The translations under genes were made by a program, and so were the position numbers. From Bordetella parapertussis (GTDB lineage Bacteria; Pseudomonadota; Gammaproteobacteria; Burkholderiales; Burkholderiaceae_B), in the NCBI GenBank assembly GCA_945865935.1, contig CAMBFI010000002.1, positions 186,001 to 250,000 on the forward strand: a stretch of DNA of 64,000 bases. The letters are read 5' to 3'. The notes under the pieces were generated by a model, which saw only the letters and a list, made by a program, of their open reading frames with translations, had not been told where the DNA came from and ran no database searches. Below, piece after piece: positions 35,851 through 47,807 of the stretch. Positions within the stretch are counted from its first letter, which is position 1, and every line of letters starts with the position of its first letter.

Positions 35851-36075
35851 TTATTTAAAACTAGACAATACCAAGCCCACGATGGTGACTAGGCTGACCA
35901 CGAACAATACTCCAAACAATAAGCCTGCAACGACCAAGTGCACAGGATTAAGCTTTTCAATGTCCTCTTGATATCCCGTGCCCTTTCTAACTCCAAACAT
36001 CGCCCAGGCGATCGCCTTGAGCGTCTGAAAGAAGTTAAGCTTGCGCTGCGCTAACCGCTTGAGATCTTCGCTCAT
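35851..36075 (-). CDS. DUF2970 domain-containing small membrane protein
   Basis: 74 aa. A cytosolic start (FFQTLKAIAWAMFGVRKGTG, EDIEKLNPVHLVVAGLLFG) leads to one or two hydrophobic segments. The FGVRK-x-DIEKLNPVH pattern is the DUF2970 hallmark. It lies between the small assembly protein and subunit III, as in related bacteria, but there ctaG usually stands next to it and here it does not. Function unknown. Confidence 0.82.
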   Translation of the reverse strand: MSEDLKRLAQRKLNFFQTLKAIAWAMFGVRKGTGYQEDIEKLNPVHLVVAGLLFGVLFVVSLVTIVGLVLSSFK

Positions 36076-36097
36076 AACTTAGCGTGTTCCGTTATGT

Positions 36098-36220
36098 TCA
36101 AGCGAAAAAATGCGTATAAAACTGACGACTGATTGTCCACCCGAACAGCGCTAAAACCAGCACGAGGAAAATCAAACCTGCTCGTCTATTTTTTTTGCGT
36201 TGCTCTGGTGTCATCCCCAT
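36098..36220 (-). CDS. Cytochrome oxidase small assembly protein
   Basis: 40 aa: MGMTPEQRKKNRRAG, then one hydrophobic helix (LIFLVLVLALFGWTIS) and a short tail. It starts 4 bases after the ctaD stop codon, so it was probably kept for translational coupling. Small single-helix proteins with this basic start are found after ctaD in Burkholderiales. A longer open frame to 36331 lies inside ctaD and is not used. Confidence 0.75.
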   Translation of the reverse strand: MGMTPEQRKKNRRAGLIFLVLVLALFGWTISRQFYTHFFA

Positions 36221-36224
36221 CGCC

Positions 36225-37856
36225 TTACTTAACCTCAGGGGGTGTTTCGAAAGTATGGAATGGGGCAGGCGAAGGTACCGTCCACTCCAACCCTTCAGCG
36301 CCTTCCCATGGCTTGGCGGCAGCCCGCTCACCTTTTCCGGCGTAGGCTTTCAACACGATGTACAAGAATAACAGCTGCGACAGACCAAACCAGAATGCAC
36401 CAAGTGTTGCGACCTGGTGGAAATCAGTGAACTGCGCCGCATAATCTGCGTAGCGACGTGGCATACCGGCTAGGCCCATGAAGTGCATGGGGAAGAACGT
36501 GATGTTGAACGAAATCATGCTCATCCAGAAGTGCCACTTGCCCAGGCGCTCGTCATACATATATCCCGACCACTTGGGTAGCCAGTAATAGGTCCCTGCG
36601 AATAGTCCAAACAGGGAGCCGGCAACCAACACGTAATGAAAGTGTGCAACCACGTAATACGTATCGTGCACCTGAATATCGATTGGGGCCATTGACAAGA
36701 TCAAGCCAGTAAACCCGCCGATCGTAAACACAAAAATAAAGCCGATCGAAAACAGCATCGGGGTTTCAAATGTCATCGAACCACGCCACATCGTCGCGAC
36801 CCAGTTAAAGACTTTCACACCCGTAGGGATGGAAATCAACATGGTCGCATACATAAAATAGAGCTGGCCTGTCACCGGCATACCGGTCGCAAACATGTGG
36901 TGTGCCCAAACAATGAATGAGAGGATCGCGATTGATGCTGTTGCGTACACCATCGATGCATAACCAAACAACTGTTTACGGGCGAACGCTGGGATAATTG
37001 CCGACACAATTCCAAACGCCGGCAAAATCATGATGTACACCTCGGGGTGACCAAAGAACCAGAAAATATGCTGGTAAAGAACTGGGTCACCGCCAACCGC
37101 TGCGTTAAAGAAGCCTGTACCGAAATGACGGTCCGTCAAGACCATTGTGATCGCAGCCGCCAAGACGGGCATCACGGCAATGAGTAGATAAGCGGTAATC
37201 AGCCATGTCCAGCAAAACAAAGGCATCTTCATCAAGGTCATGCCAGGCGCACGCATGTTCAAGATTGTCACGACGATGTTAATCGCGCCCATGATGGACG
37301 AGGCGCCCATCAGGTGCATAGCAAAAATCGCCATGTCCATTCCTGGGCCCATCTGTGAGGTCAGTGGCGCATAGAGCGTCCAGCCTGCTGCCGTTGCACC
37401 ACCTGGCACAAAAAACGAACTCGACAACAAGAGACCCGCTACGGGCAGAAGCCAGAAACTGAAGTTGTTCATGCGCGCGAAGGCCATGTCCGATGCACCA
37501 ATCTGCAAAGGGATCATCCAGTTCGCGAAGCCAACGAAGGCAGGCATGATGGCGCCAAACACCATAATCAAACCATGCATGGTCGTGAATTGGTTGAACA
37601 GCTCAGGGCGGAAGAACTGCAAACCGGGCTGAAACAGCTCCGTACGCAGCAACAACGCCAAGACGCCTCCAAGCATAAGCATCGCGAACGAGAAAATCAG
37701 GTACATCGTTCCGATGTCTTTATGGTTGGTCGCAAATAACCAACGGCGCCAACCATGCAAGGATGGGCCGTGATGGTCGTGATCGTGTGCGTGGTCGTGA
37801 TCATGCCCATGACCGTGGCCGTGACCTGCTACGTGATCTGCTGGAACGCTACTCAT
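36225..37856 (-). CDS. ctaD: Cytochrome c oxidase subunit I
   Basis: 543 aa, 12 membrane segments. Heme and CuB ligands are all present: FFGHPEVYIMILP (CuB His cross-linked to Tyr), FIVWAHHMFATGMPV (CuB His pair) and VVAHFHYVLVAGS (heme ligands). This is the catalytic subunit that reduces oxygen and pumps protons. The N terminus before HGWRRWLFATNHKDIG is extended and contains 11 His in residues 8-29, a possible copper-binding segment also known from some relatives. The next genes are the small assembly protein and DUF2970; no ctaG is found. Confidence 0.96.
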   Translation of the reverse strand: MSSVPADHVAGHGHGHGHDHDHAHDHDHHGPSLHGWRRWLFATNHKDIGTMYLIFSFAMLMLGGVLALLLRTELFQPGLQFFRPELFNQFTTMHGLIMVFGAIMPAFVGFANWMIPLQIGASDMAFARMNNFSFWLLPVAGLLLSSSFFVPGGATAAGWTLYAPLTSQMGPGMDMAIFAMHLMGASSIMGAINIVVTILNMRAPGMTLMKMPLFCWTWLITAYLLIAVMPVLAAAITMVLTDRHFGTGFFNAAVGGDPVLYQHIFWFFGHPEVYIMILPAFGIVSAIIPAFARKQLFGYASMVYATASIAILSFIVWAHHMFATGMPVTGQLYFMYATMLISIPTGVKVFNWVATMWRGSMTFETPMLFSIGFIFVFTIGGFTGLILSMAPIDIQVHDTYYVVAHFHYVLVAGSLFGLFAGTYYWLPKWSGYMYDERLGKWHFWMSMISFNITFFPMHFMGLAGMPRRYADYAAQFTDFHQVATLGAFWFGLSQLLFLYIVLKAYAGKGERAAAKPWEGAEGLEWTVPSPAPFHTFETPPEVK

Positions 37857-37962
37857 GTTGGACTCCTATCCCACTTTAAGCTGTCACCAACATACTCTGT
37901 TGGTGATCAACGCATCTTTACGAACAACCGCAACCATATGCGGCCGCATCACTCTACCTAAC

Positions 37963-39120
37963 TTATCGTGCTGCCTTGATATCCGCCGGCGCCACCACGG
38001 GATCCTGGCCCTTTCCTGCATTGGTCCAAGACGCACGTGAGTAAGTAATCACGGCAGCGATTTCAACATCGTTTAACTGTGCAGCGAACGATTGCATCGC
38101 AGTACCAGGCTTGCCCTTAAGCAAAATCTGGATGTTATCCGCCTTGGGGCCCATCACAATCTTGCTCGCATCAAGCGCAGGGAACGCACCCACTACCCCT
38201 TTACCGCTTCCTTGGTGGCAAGCTACGCAATTTGCCGCGTAGACTTTCTCTCCGCGAGCGATCAGCTCAGGGCCGGTCCATTCTTTGTTAGGATCGTCAG
38301 CCTGCGCAGCAAGCAGTTTTTTCTGTTCATCCGCCCACTTAGCGTAGTCAGCTTCAGACACGACCTTGACAACGATTGGCATAAACGCGTGATCTTTACC
38401 GCAGAGCTCCGTACATTGCCCGCGATACTCACCGATTTTGTCAGCACGAAACCACGTATTGCGTATGAAACCCGGGATCGCATCTTGCTTGACGGCTAGG
38501 TCTGGAACCATCCATGAGTGAATCACGTCGGCTGCAGTGACGGCAACGCGGACCTTTTTACCGACTGGGACGACAAGGGGATTGTCCACTTCCATCAAGT
38601 AAGTTGGGCTCTTGGGCTCGCGACCCTCAATCTGCGCACGCGGCGTAGCCAGGTTAGAGAGAATCTTTACGCCAGTGGCTGGGCCGTCGATGTACTCGTA
38701 CCCCCATTTCCACTGGTAACCGGTCACTTTGACCGTAAGATCTGCACCGCTGGTGTCTTTCATCGCAACGACTGTGCGTGTTGCGGGCAGGGCCATGGCA
38801 ATCACGATCAAGAAAGGCACGACCGTCCAAGCGACTTCGACACCCATGTGCTCGTGGAAGGTGGCAGACTTATACCCCTTGGACTTTCGGTGGGCCCAGA
38901 TTGAGTAAAACATCACGCCAAAAACGGCGACGAAGATCACCAGACAAACGATGAGCATGAACCAGTGCAGCCAAGCCACGTCGCGCGCGATCTGGTTGAC
39001 TCCCTCGGAAAGATTAAGTTGGTTGACACGCGGGCCACCCGGCATGTCTTTAACTTGTGCACTGGCAGCGCCAATCCAGAACATGGCACAGGCACCCAGC
39101 AACCCTGTCAACTTCTTCAT
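37963..39120 (-). CDS. coxB: Cytochrome c oxidase subunit II with C-terminal cytochrome c domain
   Basis: 385 aa from MKKLTGLLGAC (39120), with GAGG upstream. A signal peptide ending at ASA-Q is followed by two membrane helices (residues about 55-80 and 98-118). The CuA site is QCTELCGKDHAFMPIVV (C-x3-C-x3-H plus Met). A fused cytochrome c domain follows with heme motif CVACHQGSGKG and a later Met region, as in caa3-type oxidases. It accepts electrons and passes them to subunit I. First gene of the leftward oxidase operon. Confidence 0.95.
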   Translation of the reverse strand: MKKLTGLLGACAMFWIGAASAQVKDMPGGPRVNQLNLSEGVNQIARDVAWLHWFMLIVCLVIFVAVFGVMFYSIWAHRKSKGYKSATFHEHMGVEVAWTVVPFLIVIAMALPATRTVVAMKDTSGADLTVKVTGYQWKWGYEYIDGPATGVKILSNLATPRAQIEGREPKSPTYLMEVDNPLVVPVGKKVRVAVTAADVIHSWMVPDLAVKQDAIPGFIRNTWFRADKIGEYRGQCTELCGKDHAFMPIVVKVVSEADYAKWADEQKKLLAAQADDPNKEWTGPELIARGEKVYAANCVACHQGSGKGVVGAFPALDASKIVMGPKADNIQILLKGKPGTAMQSFAAQLNDVEIAAVITYSRASWTNAGKGQDPVVAPADIKAAR

Positions 39121-39262
39121 GCTTACCTCGAAACACATCGCACTTCTCTGTTCACGAGTGAGCTTTAACCCGCGACAGATACTGCGCAAAAATTATCAGA
39201 GGGCTTAAGCCGCGGCAAGGCCACGTACGCATAAGCCCGCGCATCGTATGGAAACGGGTCAT

Positions 39263-39268
39263 ATTATA
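39263..39268 (-). promoter_or_regulatory. Candidate -10 element for the oxidase operon
   Basis: A perfect TATAAT on the minus strand lies about 145 bases upstream of the coxB ATG. The hexamer 17 bases further up (GAGCAA) is a poor -35, so an activator or extended leader is possible. Only the -10 is supported. Confidence 0.4.
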
Positions 39269-39329
39269 GCGGAGGCTCGCTTAGCTTGCTCCGCTACAAT
39301 CGTAAAACCCCATTTGACAATCAATATCA

Positions 39330-40163
39330 ATGCAACAGACCAACCGCTTGCCCAACAAAGCCGAGTTGTACCGCTTTCTGCAGACCTTACTGTCTCGCGC
39401 GGCGCAGGCCCCACACCACGGCTCTCTGCCATTGTTTATCGCTGGCCGTCGCTGCGGAACGCTATTTCCAGGGGCTGTTTCAGCCATCGCCAACATGCCC
39501 GGGGTCGAGCTTGCGGCCAATCGCGTCGATTTTGGACGCAATCACCCGACCGGCGTTGCGCTGAATAACCTATTGGCTGAAATCGCCCAAGCCTTGCGAC
39601 AGGCCGGCAAAACACCCGGTTGGCGTGGCGAATTGTTAGATGTGATGCCAGACACCCCCGACAGTGCACCGATCGGTGCAATTGAACGCGGCACCATGCG
39701 CCCACTCGGGCTGATTACACAGGCCGTGCACTTAAGCGGCTGGTCGCAAGACGGCAAACTATGGGTGGCCAGGCGCTCCCTGACCAAAGCCACTGACCCA
39801 GGCATGTGGGACACCTTGGTCGGAGGTTTGGTGAGTGCTGGGGAGCCCGCCGACTTAGCGCTCGAGCGTGAGTCGGACGAAGAGGCCGGACTCGATCGTG
39901 CGGACATACAGAATCGGTCGCCCCTGCGTAAGATCACCCGTATGCAACGCCAAATCCCAGAGGGATACCAATGTGAAGAGGTTCTAACCTGTGAGTGCGA
40001 GCTCACAGACGGCATCATCCCAAAAAATCGGGATGGTGAGGTGATGGAGATAGACTGTTTTGCGCCGAAAACGGTCTATGAAATGCTGGTGGCAGGCGAC
40101 TTTACGCTTGAGGCCTCGATCGTATTGACCGAAGACTTATGGCGCCGCGCGCCCAAAAATTAA
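39330..40163 (+). CDS. NUDIX hydrolase with DUF4743 N-terminal domain
   Basis: 277 aa. The N-terminal third (FIAGRRCGTLFPGAVSAIA) resembles the DUF4743 domain of thiamine-pyrophosphokinase-related NUDIX proteins. The C-terminal NUDIX box is complete in GLVSAGEPADLALERESDEE followed by AGL (G-x5-E-x7-REx2EExGL). It hydrolyses a nucleoside-diphosphate derivative; the substrate is not known, though this architecture has been linked to damaged thiamine forms. Its stop overlaps the end of rpoH by 4 bases on the other strand. Confidence 0.85.
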   Translation: MQQTNRLPNKAELYRFLQTLLSRAAQAPHHGSLPLFIAGRRCGTLFPGAVSAIANMPGVELAANRVDFGRNHPTGVALNNLLAEIAQALRQAGKTPGWRGELLDVMPDTPDSAPIGAIERGTMRPLGLITQAVHLSGWSQDGKLWVARRSLTKATDPGMWDTLVGGLVSAGEPADLALERESDEEAGLDRADIQNRSPLRKITRMQRQIPEGYQCEEVLTCECELTDGIIPKNRDGEVMEIDCFAPKTVYEMLVAGDFTLEASIVLTEDLWRRAPKN

Positions 40164-41044
40164 GCGCTTAGCGCCACTCGCATTTTTTTCATCGCAGCGA
40201 CCTCGATTTGACGGATACGTTCAGCGGAGACGCCAAACTCTGCCGCCAAGTCGTGCAAGGTTGCGCCGCCCTCATCTTGCAACCAGCGCGCGCGAACGAT
40301 GCGCTGTGAGCGCTCGTCGAGTTGCTCAAGCGCCTTTTCCAAACCGCTGCCATGCAGGGCGTCCGCGTCTCGCCGAGCGAGAACTTGCGCGGGATCCGCA
40401 TGGCCGTTGTCTGACAGGTAGGCAATGGGCGCGTACACGTCGTCATCGTCGTTCTGGTTTTCGAGCGATATTTCACGCCCAGACATACGCACTTCCATCT
40501 CACGTACGTCCTCTTGGCGGACTTTTAGGTTAGCCGCAATTTCGTCAACTTGACGGGGATCGAGGGTTTGCCCATCAGGGCGCATGCTACGCAAATTAAA
40601 GAAAAGCTTACGCTGCGCCTTCGTTGTGGCAACTTTTACCATCCGCCAGTTGCGGACGATATATTCATGAATTTCTGCTTTGATCCAATGCACGGCGAAC
40701 GACACCAATCGCACGCCACGCTCAGGATCAAATCGCTTAACGGCCTTCATCAGGCCAACGTTGCCCTCTTGAATCAGGTCCGCATGCGGCAGGCCGTACC
40801 CAAGGTACTGTCGCGCCACCGAAACGACTAAACGCAAATGCGACAACACCAATTCACGGGCCGCAGCAATGTCCTGCTCGTCGCGCAGACGACGCGCAAG
40901 CAAATTCTCTTGCTCAGCCGAGAGCATCGGCAGTCGGTTGACCGTCGAAATGTAGGCATCAATCGTCCCCAATGCGCCGGGGTTCGATATCGCCATTGCG
41001 AGTTGTGAAGGCTGCAGTATCAAAGCGGTAGAACTCGTTGTCAT
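40160..41044 (-). CDS. rpoH: RNA polymerase sigma-32 (heat-shock) factor
   Basis: 294 aa. Sigma-70 regions 2 (LRLVVSVARQYLGYGLPHAD, DLIQEGNVGLMKAVKRFDPE, SFAVHWIKAEIHEYIVRNWR) and 4 (VSAERIRQIEVAAMKKM) are clear, and the RpoH box QRKLFFNLR at residues 144-152 identifies sigma-32. It directs transcription of heat-shock genes. A perfect CIRCE element lies 38 bases upstream of its start (41082-41108), so HrcA probably represses it. The 3' end overlaps the NUDIX gene by 4 bases. Confidence 0.96.
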   Translation of the reverse strand: MTTSSTALILQPSQLAMAISNPGALGTIDAYISTVNRLPMLSAEQENLLARRLRDEQDIAAARELVLSHLRLVVSVARQYLGYGLPHADLIQEGNVGLMKAVKRFDPERGVRLVSFAVHWIKAEIHEYIVRNWRMVKVATTKAQRKLFFNLRSMRPDGQTLDPRQVDEIAANLKVRQEDVREMEVRMSGREISLENQNDDDDVYAPIAYLSDNGHADPAQVLARRDADALHGSGLEKALEQLDERSQRIVRARWLQDEGGATLHDLAAEFGVSAERIRQIEVAAMKKMRVALSA

Positions 41045-41081
41045 TAAACTAGCTCCTTACCTCGGAGCTTTCGATGCCATT

Positions 41082-41108
41082 TTAGCACTCTGGGCTAGCG
41101 AGTGCTAA
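41082..41108. promoter_or_regulatory. CIRCE element (HrcA operator) upstream of rpoH
   Basis: TTAGCACTC (41082-41090), nine bases TGGGCTAGC, then GAGTGCTAA (41100-41108): an exact match to the consensus TTAGCACTC-N9-GAGTGCTAA. It is in the rpoH leader region, 38 bases from the ATG, and 117 bases before the YjiK-like gene on the other side. HrcA is the known repressor bound here. Confidence 0.93.
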
Positions 41109-41225
41109 TAAGACGATTGATTTGTGTAAAAGTTCCGCAATTCTTGCGAGGGTGTTAATCTCAGCATGCTCCGGGCGCAACGCTGCCGTGATTGGTAGCC
41201 GTAACGTCCGTCCCTGGATTTGGGT

Positions 41226-42173
41226 ATGTCCGATTTAGTCAAATTTCTTTCAAAGATCCTGCTGGCCTGTCTACTCGTCATTGGTGTAGGCTGGGCGACC
41301 TACATCGGCGTGCGCTACTACCACGCTGAACAGGTGGCCTACCGATGGATTTCAGGCCTCGCGGCTAAACAAGCGGCCTGGGAGAAAAAGATTGCTGAAT
41401 CCGGCGGCAACACGCTGACTGGTTATGCTGGACCAACCGAGCCCCAAGTGGTTGACACGCAAGTGGGGGGCAAGTTCTCCGGCTTGACCTACGACCCCCT
41501 GCAAAAGCGCTTGTGGACGGTAGTTAATAAGCCCACCGCGCTGGTTGCCCTTTCAACCGATGGCCAAGTGTTGGCGACCTACCCCGTCAAAGGGATGTCT
41601 GACATCGATGGCGTGGCGTGGCTCGGGGGAAATAAAATCGGGTTAGTAAACGGGCGTCGTAACCGGGTGGTGATCACGGAAGTGCCCGCAACACCTCAAG
41701 TGCTTGATGTCACTAGGGCTTTTGCCTTAGTCTTGCGCTTCACCGAAGGTGAAGATGCGAACTATGGGTTTAATGGCCTAGGTTATGACCTCAAACGCGA
41801 TCGCCTGTACCTGTCCAAAGAGCACAGTCCGCGCGCGCTTTACCGCATTAGTGGCCTGAACAATCTACAAGCGGCTGACTCCCGAGGGCTACGGATTGAA
41901 AACATCAGTCATTGGCTCAATGATGTCCCCTTCGCGACGGACCTCTCCTCTGTCGAGGTCGATCCAACCACCGGCCGCGTTTACCTGTTGAGTGAAGAAT
42001 CCCAGCTCATCGTGCAGCTCGATGGAGACAGCGGTGATGGCAAGGGCATGCTGTCCCTTTCTACAAAAGGAAATAAGCCTTTGCCCCGCCCTGAAGGAAT
42101 CGCCACTGATGATGAGGGAAACATTTACATCGTCAGCGAGCCCAATCTCTTCTACAAGCTAAAGAAGCCCTGA
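41226..42173 (+). CDS. YjiK / SdiA-regulated family beta-propeller protein
   Basis: 315 aa from the ATG at 41226; a TTG two codons earlier is an alternative. One N-terminal membrane helix (ILLACLLVIGVGWATYIGV) anchors a periplasmic domain. The SdiA-regulated fold is seen in FSGLTYDPLQKRLWTVVNKP, MSDIDGVAWLGGNKIGLVNG, FNGLGYDLKRDRLYLSKEHS, DLSSVEVDPTTGRVYLLSEE and RPEGIATDDEGNIYIVSEPN, a propeller with metal-binding acidic residues. Function in bacteria is not established. It ends in a hairpin that includes its stop codon. Confidence 0.82.
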   Translation: MSDLVKFLSKILLACLLVIGVGWATYIGVRYYHAEQVAYRWISGLAAKQAAWEKKIAESGGNTLTGYAGPTEPQVVDTQVGGKFSGLTYDPLQKRLWTVVNKPTALVALSTDGQVLATYPVKGMSDIDGVAWLGGNKIGLVNGRRNRVVITEVPATPQVLDVTRAFALVLRFTEGEDANYGFNGLGYDLKRDRLYLSKEHSPRALYRISGLNNLQAADSRGLRIENISHWLNDVPFATDLSSVEVDPTTGRVYLLSEESQLIVQLDGDSGDGKGMLSLSTKGNKPLPRPEGIATDDEGNIYIVSEPNLFYKLKKP

Positions 42174-42183
42174 GTCAGGGCTT
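42165..42183 (+). terminator. Hairpin spanning the stop codon of the YjiK-like gene
   Basis: AAGCCCTGA (42165-42173) and TCAGGGCTT (42175-42183) form a perfect palindrome, in practice a 7-bp stem with loop GAGTC, followed by only TTA. The TGA stop (42171-42173) is inside it. A weak terminator or 3'-end stabiliser. Confidence 0.5.
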
Positions 42184-42195
42184 TATCCGAATTCA

Positions 42196-42903
42196 ATGGC
42201 CAGGCTCGCCCGACTGTATGCCGAGGGTTTTGCTCAACTTGCGCAAGCCCAGTTCAAGCACCAACCCGATGCTCTGGTGCGCCAGTCCTTAACCCTACAG
42301 TTTGCAGACATTGGGCGCTGGCTTAGATTGGCATTAGCTGAAACCGACACCCTGCTGCACGGATGGGTCGTAACACCTAGCAGCCTGACCCTGCTCGCCA
42401 CGCCCGGCGACGAAACCAGCCTAGCCCGCAGCATCCAACAGGTGGGGCGCCATCTGGCCAGTCGACTTCACGCGGGTGGCGTCTTTGAGGGGCGGTTTCA
42501 CTCCACCATTGCCCAGCCGCAGCGCTGGCTGTTGCCCTGCCTGATTTGGCTTGAGCGTCAGCCGGTACGCGAGGGCCTCGTCACTGAGGCAGACATCTGG
42601 CGTTGGTCCTCTGCGGGTGCCCACACAGGTAGCCTGGGGGCCTCTGCCGTCGGCCTCCAGCCACACGCCGACTACTGGGCTTGTGGCAACACACCCTTTG
42701 ATCGACAAGCGGTCTACCGCCGACTGTTACAAGAGGGCAACGCGGCATCGGACGATGCGCAGGTGCAGGCCTGCTTGCTTGGCCAATGGGGCCTCGGCGA
42801 CGACGCTTTCCTGACTGAACTCGGCAAGCTTGCCAATCGGCGTGTGCGGCCCGAGAGACGCGGGCGACCAAAAAAATCGACGTCGGATAAAACTTCGGCC
42901 TAA
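42196..42903 (+). CDS. RAYT (REP-associated tyrosine transposase)-derived protein lacking catalytic residues
   Basis: 235 aa. The frame matches RAYT / Y1-transposase proteins from end to end: MARLARLY start, LATP motif, GVFEGRFHS (family: G-x-WEGRY/F), WLLPCLIWLERQPVREGLV (family: YLLxCMRYIELNPVRAGMV), WRWSSAGAH, and the C-terminal DDAFLTELGKLANRRV with RGRPKK. However, the HUH segment MPNHVHLL is TPSSLTLL (residues 60-67, both His lost) and the tyrosine of RYIELNPVRA is Trp118. It therefore cannot be a normal Y1 nuclease; a domesticated DNA-binding protein is the likely reading. The frame is intact, which argues against simple decay. It is followed by a REP-like hairpin (42916-42980). Confidence 0.75.
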   Translation: MARLARLYAEGFAQLAQAQFKHQPDALVRQSLTLQFADIGRWLRLALAETDTLLHGWVVTPSSLTLLATPGDETSLARSIQQVGRHLASRLHAGGVFEGRFHSTIAQPQRWLLPCLIWLERQPVREGLVTEADIWRWSSAGAHTGSLGASAVGLQPHADYWACGNTPFDRQAVYRRLLQEGNAASDDAQVQACLLGQWGLGDDAFLTELGKLANRRVRPERRGRPKKSTSDKTSA

Positions 42904-42915
42904 CGCCAAAACAAT

Positions 42916-42980
42916 GGTGCGTCCCTAATTAAGAAAAGACAAGCCTTCTATCTTATTAATTGGGGACGCACCCCAATTAA
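42916..42980. repeat. REP-like inverted repeat after the RAYT-derived gene
   Basis: Outer arms of 17 bases (42916-42932 and 42956-42972; GGTGCGTCCCTAATTAA and its near complement, one G-T type mismatch) enclose 23 bases. The right arm also forms its own perfect hairpin: TTAATTGGGG (42956-42965), loop ACGCA, CCCCAATTAA (42971-42980). The two foldings exclude each other. Short GGGGACGCACC hairpins next to RAYT genes are typical REP elements. Confidence 0.7.
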
Positions 42981-43058
42981 TTTCCTTGCGCCCCCACAAA
43001 ACCAAGCGTATTGTTTCTCCCTCGCACTGCAACATGGCGCAAGCCCTCGGAGCTTTTT

Positions 43059-47798
<4,740 letters not shown>

Positions 47799-47807
47799 GG
47801 AATTATC

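Noticed and set aside
39314-39319. TTGACA just before the NUDIX start codon.
   Set aside because: It lies 10 bases before the ATG, so no -10 or leader could fit downstream.
42196-42903. Active IS200/RAYT transposase.
   Set aside because: Both HUH histidines and the expected catalytic tyrosine are replaced and no element ends are seen, so mobility is not supported.
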